This document shows, piece by piece, positions 1 through 8,838 of a stretch of DNA of 18,064 nucleotides. Each line of letters begins with the position of its first letter. The stretch's first letter is position 1. The notes below the pieces were generated by a model. It made no database searches, was not told the DNA's origin, and saw nothing but the letters and a program-made list of their open reading frames with translations. The position numbers and the translations under genes were made by a program. This stretch comes from Gammaproteobacteria bacterium (GTDB lineage Bacteria > Pseudomonadota > Gammaproteobacteria > Burkholderiales > Thiobacillaceae), in NCBI GenBank assembly GCA_018820745.1, contig JAHJNP010000194.1, positions 1 through 18,064 of the forward strand, given 5' to 3'.

Positions 1-38
1 AGAGCAATCTGCTGGAGATTGTCCGCCGCCTTATTTGA
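1..38 (+). CDS. possible 3' end of an upstream gene (partial)
   Basis: A reading frame open from the window edge ends at TGA 36-38 and would encode a tail reading SNLLEIVRRLI. It lies on the same strand, 36 bases before the diguanylate cyclase start, so it could be the last codons of a gene in the same operon. Eleven codons are too few to identify a family or to be sure the frame is coding. Confidence 0.3.
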   Translation, partial: SNLLEIVRRLI

Positions 39-62
39 GCGGCGAGAAGCGAGTCAGGGATT

Positions 63-68
63 AGGGAG
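63..68 (+). promoter_or_regulatory. ribosome binding site fixing a TTG start
   Basis: AGGGAG lies six bases before TTG 75. This supports the unusual TTG start of the diguanylate cyclase. An ATG at 70 is out of frame and meets a stop after two codons, and the first in-frame ATG is about 50 codons further, past the first membrane helix. Confidence 0.6.
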
Positions 69-74
69 AATGCA

Positions 75-1721
75 TTGACAGGCGGTATCTCGAAACATCC
101 GAAAGGCGTTGGACGGCAGCCAGCGATTGCATCGTCCGGCGCCATCGCACATTTGCGGCTCGCGTTTCTCGCACCGCTCACCGGCGCAAGCGCCCTGCTT
201 CTCGGGCTCTGGACCATCACGATCTACATGCATGAACGCGACATGATCGAGAGCGAGGTCGCGCGAACGCAGATGATGGTTGAAAAAATGTACCACGATC
301 ATATCGAGCACGATGCGCGCGTGTTGGGTGCGGCCATGGCGGTCATCAGCCGGGACGCCGCGATGAAAACGGCCCTCGCTCGCGGGGACCGCGCCGCATT
401 GTTGAATCTTTCAGCGCCATTGGACGCCGACTTTCGGAAACGATTCGGTATCACCCATTTTTATTTCTCCGGTCCCGATCGTGTGAACCTTCTTCGAGCG
501 CACCAACCGGAGCGTCACGGCGACGCCATCAACCGTTTCACGACACGGGAAGCCGAGCGGACAGGAAGTACGGCCTACGGGGTGGAACTCGGGCCACTGG
601 GCACACTCACCTTGCGGCTTGTGACACCGTGGTACGAGGATAAAGACCAGCGCCGCTTGATTGGTTACGTTGAACTGGGCATGGAAATCGACCATGTCCT
701 CGGGAGAGTTCAGGGTTTCACCGGCACGGCAGCGCTCGTGCTTGTTGCCAAGAAATACCTTCGGCGCGCGGACTGGGAGAGCGGGATGAGAATGCTGGGG
801 CGCAATCCGGAGTGGGATCGTTTTCCCGACGTTGTGCTAAGTAGCGGTACGCCCGAGACCATGTCGACAGAACTGGTCGACCGACTCGCCTCAGCCGTGC
901 CTGGCGGGGTGGAAAAAACCAGCCGGGCGCAAACGGATTTCCGCGTCGTGTTTATTTCGCTCACTGACGCCAGTGGGCGGGATGTGGGCCGTATGGCTGT
1001 ACTCATCAACGTATCGCCGCACCTCGCCTCGGCGCGCCGAGCCGTTTCCCTCAGCATCGCCGGCGGCGCACTGGTTGTAAGCGTGCTGATTGGTTTTTTC
1101 TATCTGCTCGCCGGACGTATCGGCCGGCGCATTGCGCAGGATGAGGCGGAATTGCAGCAACTGGCAACGCGAGATGGTCTCACCGGTCTTTACAACCGTC
1201 GTATGTTTCACACGCTGCTGACACAAGAATTAAGTCATGCACAGCGCTTCAGCCGAGCCGTTTCTCTGCTAATGCTCGATATCGATCATTTCAAGCGCGT
1301 TAACGATACGCATGGCCATCAGGCGGGAGACACCGTTCTCAAGGGTCTGAGCGAACTACTCAACCGTCAGGCACGAGCCATAGATCACGTCTGCCGCTAT
1401 GGCGGCGAGGAGATCACCATCATCTTGCCCGAGATCGATTTCGCCGCCGCCGTCAATGTGGCCGAACGCCTTCGTGCCGCCGTGGAAATGCAACTTTTTG
1501 ACGTCGGTGGTGGTAAGTCGATTCACATTACTGTCAGCATCGGGGTTGCGTCCTGGCCAGCACAAGCAGACAGCGGGGAGGCCTTGATAGCGAACGCCGA
1601 CGCGGCCATGTATACCGCAAAGCAGCGTGGCAGGAACCAAGTCTGCTGCTACCAACCCGCGGATACACAGTCGATCGATGTCACGACGTCCGCGGTGACG
1701 GTAACTGAAAAGGAGGCATGA
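75..1721 (+). CDS. membrane diguanylate cyclase with dCache-type sensor (GGDEF)
   Basis: This 548-residue protein should make c-di-GMP from two GTP at the inner membrane in response to a periplasmic signal. Seen: a hydrophobic helix at about 28-51, a periplasmic region of about 270 residues, a second helix at about 324-346, then a GGDEF domain to the C terminus. The periplasmic part, with the stretch HQPERHGDAINRF and then ELGPLGTLTLR and GYVELGMEIDH, resembles the double-Cache family known as dCache_3. The active-site motif is GGEEI (443-447), with Ile replacing the usual Phe. The inhibitory I-site RAID (434-437) lies exactly five residues upstream, so product feedback inhibition is expected. 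The start is TTG with a good Shine-Dalgarno. It opens a five-gene operon; the next gene starts three bases after its stop. The sensed ligand is unknown. Confidence 0.9.
   Translation: MTGGISKHPKGVGRQPAIASSGAIAHLRLAFLAPLTGASALLLGLWTITIYMHERDMIESEVARTQMMVEKMYHDHIEHDARVLGAAMAVISRDAAMKTALARGDRAALLNLSAPLDADFRKRFGITHFYFSGPDRVNLLRAHQPERHGDAINRFTTREAERTGSTAYGVELGPLGTLTLRLVTPWYEDKDQRRLIGYVELGMEIDHVLGRVQGFTGTAALVLVAKKYLRRADWESGMRMLGRNPEWDRFPDVVLSSGTPETMSTELVDRLASAVPGGVEKTSRAQTDFRVVFISLTDASGRDVGRMAVLINVSPHLASARRAVSLSIAGGALVVSVLIGFFYLLAGRIGRRIAQDEAELQQLATRDGLTGLYNRRMFHTLLTQELSHAQRFSRAVSLLMLDIDHFKRVNDTHGHQAGDTVLKGLSELLNRQARAIDHVCRYGGEEITIILPEIDFAAAVNVAERLRAAVEMQLFDVGGGKSIHITVSIGVASWPAQADSGEALIANADAAMYTAKQRGRNQVCCYQPADTQSIDVTTSAVTVTEKEA
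1710..1716 (+). promoter_or_regulatory. strong ribosome binding site for TTG-started cheB
   Basis: AAGGAGG sits inside the last codons of the cyclase gene, eight bases before TTG 1725. It supports TTG as the start of the CheB-type gene. The nearby ATG at 1718 is in another frame and does not give the receiver-domain sequence. Confidence 0.65.
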
Positions 1722-1724
1722 CGT

Positions 1725-2792
1725 TTGATAAAGGTTCTGGTGGTGGAAGATTCGCCGGTGGTGCGCGAGTTTCTTGTGCACATTCTTGGCTCGGACCCGG
1801 CCATCCGGGTGGTCGGCATCGCGCATGACGGCGAGGAGGCACTCGACGCCGTGCGCCGCACGCATCCGGACGTGATCACCATGGATATCCACATGCCGAA
1901 GCTGAATGGGTTGGAAGCCACACGCCGAATCATGGAAACCGATCCAACGCCAATCATTATCGTCAGCGGCAGCGATGATGGTCGAGAAGTGGTGACGACC
2001 TTCGACGCGATGGAAGCCGGTGCTTTGGCAGTGCTGCGCCGCCCTGCCGGCCTTGGCCACCCCGAGCACGAGGCCACGGCCCGCGAACTGGTGCAGACGG
2101 TGAAACTGATGTCGGAGGTGAAGGTGGTGCGCCGCTGGCCGCGGAGGCGGTTTGGCGAGCCGGCGCCGCGCGCGGTGGAAATGGGGCTGGCGCAGGAGCC
2201 GGCAAAATTGCGCATCGTCGCCATCGGCGCCTCCACTGGCGGCCCGCCGGTGCTGCAGACCATTCTCACGGCCCTGCCGAAAACCTTTCCGGTGCCGGTC
2301 GTGATCGTTCAGCACATGGCAACCGGCTTCAGCCAGGGATTCATGGAATGGCTGGCACAGTCGTCCGCCCTGCCGGTGCATCTCGCCACGCACGGCGAAC
2401 GCATACTTCCCGGCCATGTCTACCTCGCACCCGACGAGGTGCAGATGAAGGTGGCTCGCCATGAGCGAATCGTTCTCACCCGGGACGAACCGGAGAACGG
2501 TTTGCGTCCCTCGGTGTCCTGCCTGTTTCGCTCGGTCGCCGAGGTTTACGGCTGCGATGCCGTTGCCGGACTGCTGACCGGCATGGGGCGCGATGGCGCG
2601 GAAGAACTGCGGCTGCTGAAGGAAAAAGGCGCGGTTACCTTTGCCCAGGACAAGGACAGTTCCGTGGTCCACGGCATGCCGGGCGAAGCGATCCGGCTCG
2701 ACGCGGCGATGCTGGTGCTGCCGCCGGAAAAAATTGCCGCCGTGCTGACCAGCCTGGCGAACAACGGACACGCACGCTGGAGAAATATATGA
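1725..2792 (+). CDS. cheB: CheB-type protein-glutamate methylesterase response regulator
   Basis: The 355-residue length is normal for CheB, which demethylates or deamidates glutamate/glutamine side chains of chemoreceptors in the cytoplasm. The receiver domain (1-125) has acidic residues E8-D9 and phospho-acceptor D54. The conserved receiver lysine appears to be Arg106 (ALAVLRRPAG). The methylesterase domain (about 162-345) has all three catalytic residues: Ser170 in GAST, His197 in VQHM and Asp290 in GMGRDG. It also has the late conserved stretch SSVVHGMPGEAI. The start is TTG after a strong ribosome binding site, and the 3' end overlaps the hybrid kinase by four bases (ATGA). No cheR, cheA or receptor gene is visible, so its substrate is open. 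It may serve receptors elsewhere or a non-chemotaxis pathway driven by the neighbouring kinase. Confidence 0.92.
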   Translation: MIKVLVVEDSPVVREFLVHILGSDPAIRVVGIAHDGEEALDAVRRTHPDVITMDIHMPKLNGLEATRRIMETDPTPIIIVSGSDDGREVVTTFDAMEAGALAVLRRPAGLGHPEHEATARELVQTVKLMSEVKVVRRWPRRRFGEPAPRAVEMGLAQEPAKLRIVAIGASTGGPPVLQTILTALPKTFPVPVVIVQHMATGFSQGFMEWLAQSSALPVHLATHGERILPGHVYLAPDEVQMKVARHERIVLTRDEPENGLRPSVSCLFRSVAEVYGCDAVAGLLTGMGRDGAEELRLLKEKGAVTFAQDKDSSVVHGMPGEAIRLDAAMLVLPPEKIAAVLTSLANNGHARWRNI

Positions 2793-5700
2793 AAAAGAAC
2801 GGCAACGGACGCATCGAAATCCTCATTGCCGAGGACAGCCCGACGCAGGCCGAGCAGTTGCGGCAGCTGCTGGAAGAACACAAGTACAAGGTCGCCACGG
2901 CACCCAACGGCAAGGCCGCGCTGGCACAACTCGCGCTACGCCAGCCGGCCCTCGTGATCAGCGACGTCATGATGCCCGAACTGGACGGCTACGGCCTGTG
3001 CAAGGCGATCAAGTCCGACGAGAAATTGAAGCACATCCCGGTGATGCTGGTGACCACGCTCTCCGACCCGGACGATGTTATCCGCGGTCTGGAATGCGGC
3101 GCGGACAACTTCATCCGCAAGCCCTACGATGAAAAGTATCTGCTGTCGCGCATCGATTACCTGCTGATGAACGTCGAGCTGCGCAAGAACCAGCGCATGC
3201 AGATGGCTCTGGAAATCAATCTTGGCGGGAACAAGCATTTCATCACGGCCGAACGCCAGCAGATCCTGGATCTGCTGGTTTCGACCTACGAGCAGGCCGT
3301 CCACGTCAACAGCGAACTCAAGGAACGGGAAAAAGAACTGGCGCACTCCAACCAGGTGCTGCAGGGGCTGAACCGGATCGCGGAAGGTCTCAATAGTGCC
3401 GTCAGCGAGAAGGCCGTGGCAGAGATGGCGTTGCAGCGCGCGCTGGAACTGCCGGGGATCCAGGCCGGATGGGTTTCCCTGCGCACGGATGAAAAGGGCT
3501 TTTGCCTTGCGGCCGCCTGCGGCCTGCCGCCCGCACTGAGCGGACCGGATGCATTCGATGGTGATTGCGCCTGCAGGCACCAACTGCTGAACGGCACGCT
3601 TTCATTAAGCGTCAACATCATCAAATGCGAACGGCTTGCCCGGGCAAAAGGCGAGACACTCGGTCTGTGCTGCCATGCCTCCATACCCTTGTGGCTTGGC
3701 GATGGCCGCGCCCTGGGCGTGATGAACCTGGCCGGGCATGGCAACGGATTGTTCAGCGAGTCCGAACTGAAGGTGCTGCACGGCGTCGGCAACCAGGTCG
3801 CGGTAGCCCTGGAGCGCGCGCGGCTGCACGAGAATCTCGAAACGCTGGTAGTGGAGCGCACTGCCAGGCTCGCCGCCGAGATCGAGGAAAGAAAACGCAT
3901 CGAACAGGAACAGGCCCGGCTGGTGGCGATCATTGAGGCGACGCCCGACCTGGTGGGCACCGCAACGCCGGATGGCCGGCTGCTCTATACCAATCAGGCT
4001 GGACTGAAAATGATGGGGATCAGGGAAGAGGATTTGCCCACACTCCGGATTCCGGATGTCCATCCGGAATGGGCGGCCAAGCTGGTGCAGGAAAAAGCTT
4101 TTCCGTATGCGCTCAGCCATGGCAGCTGGAGAGGGGAAACGGCCATTCTCGGGGCGAATGGCCGAGAGATACCGGTGCTTCAGGTGATTCTCGCCCACAG
4201 GGGACCGGATGGAACGGTGGCGTATATGTCCACCATCGCGCGCGATATCACTCAGCGCAAGACAAATGAAGCGCGGATCGCGCGCCTCAACCGCATTTAC
4301 GCGGGACTTAGCGGCATCAACACCGCAATCGTGCGCATCCGTGATGAGGGTGAACTGTTCAGCGAAGCCTGCCGCATCGCGGTGGAACATGGCCAGTTTG
4401 CCTTCGCGTGGATCGGCAGGTTCGATGCGGACAGCCTGCAGGTGACGCCGGTCGCCCAGGCTGGCCGTTGCGATGGCTACCTGGAGCAGATCGATCTGGT
4501 TGCGGGTGAAGGCATTCCGGGAAGCTGTGCGCTAACCACGCAGGCGTTGACCAGGATGGAACCGGCGGTCTGCAACGACATCGCCAGCGACGCGCGCATG
4601 GCACCCTGGCGAAACTCGGCATTGAGCCTCGGCTACCGATCCGTGACCGTGTTCCCGCTGCAGCAGGATAGGCAGCCATTCGGCGTATTTGCGCTCTACT
4701 CCCCGGAAATCAATGCATTCGATGACGAGGAGCTGAAGCTGCTGATCGAGATGTCCGGAGACATCAGCTATGCGCTGGAGAATCTTCGCATCGAGGCGCG
4801 GCGCAAACAGATGGAAGGCGAGTTGAGCAAGCTTTCACTGGCGGTGGAGCAAAGCCCCAACTCGATTGTGATCACCGACCTGGATGCAAATATCGAATAT
4901 GTGAACGATGGCTTCGTCAGGGTGACCGGCTATAGCCGTGAAGAGGCGATCGGGCAAAACCCCCGCATCCTGCATTCCGGCAAGAATCCACCTGAAGCCT
5001 ACCGTGATATGTGGGCCCACCTGACACGCGGCGAAAGCTGGAAAGGCGAGCTCATCAACCGGCACAAGGACGGCAGCGAATTTGTCGAATCCCTCTTTGT
5101 CTCACCGGTGCGTGGCGCCGATGGCGGCACAACCCACTATTTGGCAATAAAGGAAGATGTTACCGACCGCAAGCGGGCGGAAGAGGCATTGCGCGCAAGC
5201 GAAGCGCACTTGCGTGCCATCATCGAGGCTGAGCCCGAGTGCGTGAAGATCGTGGACGCCGAAGGGCGTATTGTGCAAATGAACGTGGCTGGCCTGGCCA
5301 TGATCGAGGCGGACAGCTTCGATCAGGTACAGGGGCACAAGGTGGCCGAGTTCGTCCACCCGGCGCAACGCGAGTCCTATCGCGCCTTTGTGGATGAAGT
5401 ACTGCAGGGCGGGCGCGGAACCTTCGAGTTCGAAATCAACAGCCTCAAGGGCACGCATCTCTGGCTGGATACCCACGCCGTGCCGCTGCACGGGCAGCAG
5501 GATGGCCGTCCGTTGATGCTAGCCATCACGCGCGACATCACCGAACGCAAGCAGGCGGAGGCGGCGTTGCTGCAACTCAATGAAAGCCTCGAACACAGGG
5601 TGGCGGAACGCACTGCAGATCTGGAGCAGGCCCGGTGCGAGGCCGATGACGCCAACCGGTCAAAATCGGCCTTCTTGGCCACCATGAGCCACGAAATCCG

Positions 5701-7615
5701 CACCCCGATGAACGGCGTCGTCGGTATGGTGGACGTGCTTTTGCACAGCAGGCTGTCGGAACACCAGGCCGACCTGGCCGGGACGATCCGGGAGTCCGCC
5801 AATGCGCTGCTGGGCATCATCGACGACATTCTGGATTTTTCGAAAATCGAGGCCGGCCGAATGGAACTCGACCGGATGCCGGTTTGCGTGGCTGACCTGG
5901 TCGAAGGCCTGTGCAATTCGCTGGTGCCAGTTGCCTCCCGCAAGGGTGTGGAACTGACCGTGTTCGTCTCGCCGGACATTCCGGAACAGATATTGTTCGA
6001 TGACGTACGGCTGCGTCAGGTGCTCTACAACCTGCTCGGCAATGCAATCAAGTTTTCCTCAGGGCGTCCCGGCATGCCGGGCCATGTGTCCATACGGGCG
6101 ACCCTTGCGGACGCTGCGCCGTTGCAGCTGGTGCTCAGCATCGCCGACAACGGCATCGGCATCGCCCCGGAGGCGATGAAGGCGCTATTCAAGCCATTCA
6201 CGCAGGCTGAGATTTCCACCACCCGGCGCTTCGGCGGCACCGGATTGGGACTGGCCATATGCAGACGCCTGGTGGACCTGATGAAGGGCGAGATAGCCGT
6301 GGATAGCATGCCTGGGGAGGGCTCCACGTTCATTGTGACTTTGCCGTTCGAGCCTGCCGCTGAACAACCCGAGCGCGCACTGCCCGATCTTTCAGGATTG
6401 GGCTGTATCGTTCTGGAAAGCCCGACGATCCAGGCAGGCGATTTACGCACCTATCTCGAACATGCCGGTGCAAAGGTGTGTCTGGCAGCTGATGCGGAAA
6501 CTGCTGTGCGGGCGGCCACCCAGCTTCCCGCGCCGGCCGTGGCGATCCTGGTGGCTGAGCGAGGGGTCGTGCCGGCTGCCTTGCTTTCCACTCTTTCCGC
6601 GGTGCCCGACATCCGCTGTCTGCTGATCACGCGCGGACGCCGCCGCCGTTCCAGGGTCGTGGATGCCAACACGATCAGCATTGATGGCGATGCCCTGCGG
6701 CGGCTGGCCTTGCTGCGTGCCGTTGCCGTGGCCGCGGGCCGCGCTTCCCCGGAAATCTTCCATGACAGGCCTGAAGAACCCCTGGCGGGCGAAATCGAGC
6801 CGCCCACCATTGCCGAGGCACGCGTCCAGGGCCGACTCATCCTGATTGCCGAGGACGACGATATCAACCAGAAGGTGATTCTGCGGCAACTCGAATTGCT
6901 CGGGTATGCGGCAGAAATCGCCAGCAACGGTACAGAAGCCTTGAAGCTATGGCACGAGGGACGCTATGCCCTGCTGCTGACCGATCTGCACATGCCGGAA
7001 ATGGATGGCTATACGCTGGCTGAAACCATCCGCCGGGAAGAAGCAGGACGAAGCCGCATGCCCATCGTGGTCCTCACAGCCAACGCCCTGCGGGGCGAGG
7101 CGCACCGCGCTCATGCCGCCGGCATTGATGACTACCTGACCAAGCCGGTGCAACTCCATCTGCTCAGAACCACGCTGGAAAAATGGTTACCCCATACAGG
7201 CGAAAACAAGACAAGCGAAAACAAGGCGCCTGACGCTCCGCCGGAACACGGCGGCGCACAACCTCGCCCGGAATTCCCGTCAGTGGATATCAGCATGCTG
7301 CAAAGTCTGGTCGGAGATGACCAGGCAACCGTACATGAGTTCCTAGCCGACTATCTCGTTTCGGTTCGGCATCTTGCCGGGGAGATGCGCGCTGCCCTGG
7401 CCGCCGGAGATACGTGGCATGCCGGTTCCATCGCGCACAAGCTCAAGTCTTCGTCCCGCTCCGTAGGCGCAATGGCGCTGGGCGATTTATGCGCCGAGTT
7501 GGAGAATTTCGGCAAGACAGGGAACAAGATGGCTATCACGCAAGGCATGGCGCAATTTGAAACTGCCTTGGCACAAGTTGAGGCAGCAATCGCCGTGCTT
7601 CTGGGGGAACAATGA
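2789..7615 (+). CDS. soluble multidomain hybrid histidine kinase (REC-GAF-PAS-GAF-PAS-PAS-HisKA-HATPase-REC-REC-HPt)
   Basis: This 1608-residue protein has no membrane helix or signal peptide, so it is a cytoplasmic phosphorelay hub. Approximate order: receiver 8-125 (phospho-Asp D59, Lys111); GAF 190-350; PAS 375-490; GAF 505-665; PAS 684-795; PAS 808-920; coiled coil; HisKA with His968 in MSHEIRTPMNG; HATPase 1075-1190 with N1085, D1120 in ADNGIGI and the FGGTGLGL box at 1148-1155. Then come a degenerate receiver (about 1201-1320), a true receiver (about 1338-1460; D1399, Lys1452) and an HPt domain with His1550 in AHKLKSSS. Each PAS ends in the usual D-I/V-T-x-RK linker. The HPt can pass phosphate to separate receivers, and three neighbouring proteins carry receiver domains. 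The N-terminal receiver suggests it is itself controlled by another kinase or by back-transfer. It overlaps both neighbours by four bases, so translation is probably coupled. Confidence 0.93.
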   Translation: MKKNGNGRIEILIAEDSPTQAEQLRQLLEEHKYKVATAPNGKAALAQLALRQPALVISDVMMPELDGYGLCKAIKSDEKLKHIPVMLVTTLSDPDDVIRGLECGADNFIRKPYDEKYLLSRIDYLLMNVELRKNQRMQMALEINLGGNKHFITAERQQILDLLVSTYEQAVHVNSELKEREKELAHSNQVLQGLNRIAEGLNSAVSEKAVAEMALQRALELPGIQAGWVSLRTDEKGFCLAAACGLPPALSGPDAFDGDCACRHQLLNGTLSLSVNIIKCERLARAKGETLGLCCHASIPLWLGDGRALGVMNLAGHGNGLFSESELKVLHGVGNQVAVALERARLHENLETLVVERTARLAAEIEERKRIEQEQARLVAIIEATPDLVGTATPDGRLLYTNQAGLKMMGIREEDLPTLRIPDVHPEWAAKLVQEKAFPYALSHGSWRGETAILGANGREIPVLQVILAHRGPDGTVAYMSTIARDITQRKTNEARIARLNRIYAGLSGINTAIVRIRDEGELFSEACRIAVEHGQFAFAWIGRFDADSLQVTPVAQAGRCDGYLEQIDLVAGEGIPGSCALTTQALTRMEPAVCNDIASDARMAPWRNSALSLGYRSVTVFPLQQDRQPFGVFALYSPEINAFDDEELKLLIEMSGDISYALENLRIEARRKQMEGELSKLSLAVEQSPNSIVITDLDANIEYVNDGFVRVTGYSREEAIGQNPRILHSGKNPPEAYRDMWAHLTRGESWKGELINRHKDGSEFVESLFVSPVRGADGGTTHYLAIKEDVTDRKRAEEALRASEAHLRAIIEAEPECVKIVDAEGRIVQMNVAGLAMIEADSFDQVQGHKVAEFVHPAQRESYRAFVDEVLQGGRGTFEFEINSLKGTHLWLDTHAVPLHGQQDGRPLMLAITRDITERKQAEAALLQLNESLEHRVAERTADLEQARCEADDANRSKSAFLATMSHEIRTPMNGVVGMVDVLLHSRLSEHQADLAGTIRESANALLGIIDDILDFSKIEAGRMELDRMPVCVADLVEGLCNSLVPVASRKGVELTVFVSPDIPEQILFDDVRLRQVLYNLLGNAIKFSSGRPGMPGHVSIRATLADAAPLQLVLSIADNGIGIAPEAMKALFKPFTQAEISTTRRFGGTGLGLAICRRLVDLMKGEIAVDSMPGEGSTFIVTLPFEPAAEQPERALPDLSGLGCIVLESPTIQAGDLRTYLEHAGAKVCLAADAETAVRAATQLPAPAVAILVAERGVVPAALLSTLSAVPDIRCLLITRGRRRRSRVVDANTISIDGDALRRLALLRAVAVAAGRASPEIFHDRPEEPLAGEIEPPTIAEARVQGRLILIAEDDDINQKVILRQLELLGYAAEIASNGTEALKLWHEGRYALLLTDLHMPEMDGYTLAETIRREEAGRSRMPIVVLTANALRGEAHRAHAAGIDDYLTKPVQLHLLRTTLEKWLPHTGENKTSENKAPDAPPEHGGAQPRPEFPSVDISMLQSLVGDDQATVHEFLADYLVSVRHLAGEMRAALAAGDTWHAGSIAHKLKSSSRSVGAMALGDLCAELENFGKTGNKMAITQGMAQFETALAQVEAAIAVLLGEQ

Positions 7616-8838
7616 GCAACATGCTGAAAAACAACATGAAAATCCTGCTAGTCGATGATGAGCCTTTTGTGCACAAACTTCTCGCGCGCCAACTGGCAAA
7701 CCTGGGCTTCAACGATGTCATTTCCTGCGAGCGTGCAACGGATGCATTGGCCCTGATGGAATCCGGCGGCGGCGCGTTCGGCCTGATATTTTGCGACCTG
7801 CAAATGCCGGAGATGGATGGCGTTGAATTCGTGCGGCAGTTGGTGCGAATTCAATACACCGGTGGGCTGGTGCTGGTCAGCGGCGAGGATGGACGCATTC
7901 TGCAAACTGCCGAAAAGTTGTCCAGGGCGCATCAGCTTGATGTGCTCGGTGCGTTGCATAAGCCGGTTTCTCCCGAACAGTTGCGGCAGGTACTGTCAAA
8001 CCATTCCCCACGAGAAGGCATGACGTCCCATGCCGCCCGCAAGATATATGCATCCGATGAACTGTGGCGCGCCATCACGGGTGGGAAGCTGGTCAATTAC
8101 TACCAGCCGAAGGTCGATCTCGCCTCCGGAATGGTCAGCGGGGTGGAAACCCTGGTGCGCTGGCAGCACCCCCAGGATGGTCTGGTGCTTCCGGATCAGT
8201 TCATCGCCACCGCGGAGGAGCATGGTCACATCGATGAGCTGACGCGCGTGGTGCTGGCAAATGCCCTGCGCCAGGCACGCATCTGGCTGGATGCCGGATT
8301 GTCCCTGCACGTGGCGGTGAATGTGTCGATGGATAATCTCGATTCCCTGGAGTTTCCCGATTTCGTCGCGCGCGCGGCCGCCAAGGCGGGTGTACCACCA
8401 TCGTGCCTGGTGTTGGAGGTGACGGAAAGCCGGCTGATGAAAAACCCTCTCGCATCGCTCGATATTCTTGCCCGCCTGCGCTTGAAGCATATTGGTCTGT
8501 CTATCGATGATTTTGGCACCGGGCATTCGTCGCTTTCCCAGCTCAGAGATATTCCCTTCGATGAACTGAAGGTGGACCGGAGTTTCGTCCATGGCGCCAG
8601 CCGTGACCCGTCTCTTCGAGCAATATTCGAAGCAAGCCTTGGCATGGCGCGAAAACTGGACATGAAGACGGTGGCAGAGGGCGTTGAAGATCAGGAAGAC
8701 TGGGATTTCCTCCGTGCAGCCGGTTGCGACACGGCGCAGGGCTATTTCATCGCCAAGCCTATGCGGGCGGAGGATATTGGCCGCTGGTTCGAAGCCTGGG
8801 CAGAACGTCGTCCGGACCTGGTGCAGGTAAAGGCATGA
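7612..8838 (+). CDS. receiver-EAL c-di-GMP phosphodiesterase response regulator
   Basis: The 408-residue REC-EAL layout resembles Pseudomonas RocR/PvrR. The receiver (about 8-130) has the acidic pair D15-D16, phospho-Asp D62 in CDLQMPEMDG and Lys in LHKPVSPEQ. The EAL domain (about 145-400) should hydrolyse c-di-GMP to pGpG. The signature reads ETL (179-181) rather than EAL but keeps the metal-binding Glu179. Other key residues are present: NVS, LEVTES, the DDFGTG loop, the ELKVDRSF lysine, and the AEGVE and QGYFIAKP motifs. Catalysis is therefore likely intact. The start ATG overlaps the hybrid-kinase stop (ATGA) and follows a GGGGG purine run. Context suggests that phosphate from the kinase HPt switches the enzyme, opposing the cyclase at the head of the operon. 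Confidence 0.93.
   Translation: MSNMLKNNMKILLVDDEPFVHKLLARQLANLGFNDVISCERATDALALMESGGGAFGLIFCDLQMPEMDGVEFVRQLVRIQYTGGLVLVSGEDGRILQTAEKLSRAHQLDVLGALHKPVSPEQLRQVLSNHSPREGMTSHAARKIYASDELWRAITGGKLVNYYQPKVDLASGMVSGVETLVRWQHPQDGLVLPDQFIATAEEHGHIDELTRVVLANALRQARIWLDAGLSLHVAVNVSMDNLDSLEFPDFVARAAAKAGVPPSCLVLEVTESRLMKNPLASLDILARLRLKHIGLSIDDFGTGHSSLSQLRDIPFDELKVDRSFVHGASRDPSLRAIFEASLGMARKLDMKTVAEGVEDQEDWDFLRAAGCDTAQGYFIAKPMRAEDIGRWFEAWAERRPDLVQVKA

Noticed and set aside
1356..2771. Long open frame (471 codons) on the - strand across the cyclase and cheB genes
   Set aside because: It is antisense to two genes with clear catalytic motifs; its translation is rich in His, Arg and Gln with no domain, typical of a GC-rich shadow frame.
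8724..8834. Earlier in-frame ATG for the double-receiver protein
   Set aside because: It would overlap the phosphodiesterase by over 100 bases and add a non-receiver N terminus. ATG 8835 has the same ATGA overlap seen at the other junctions.
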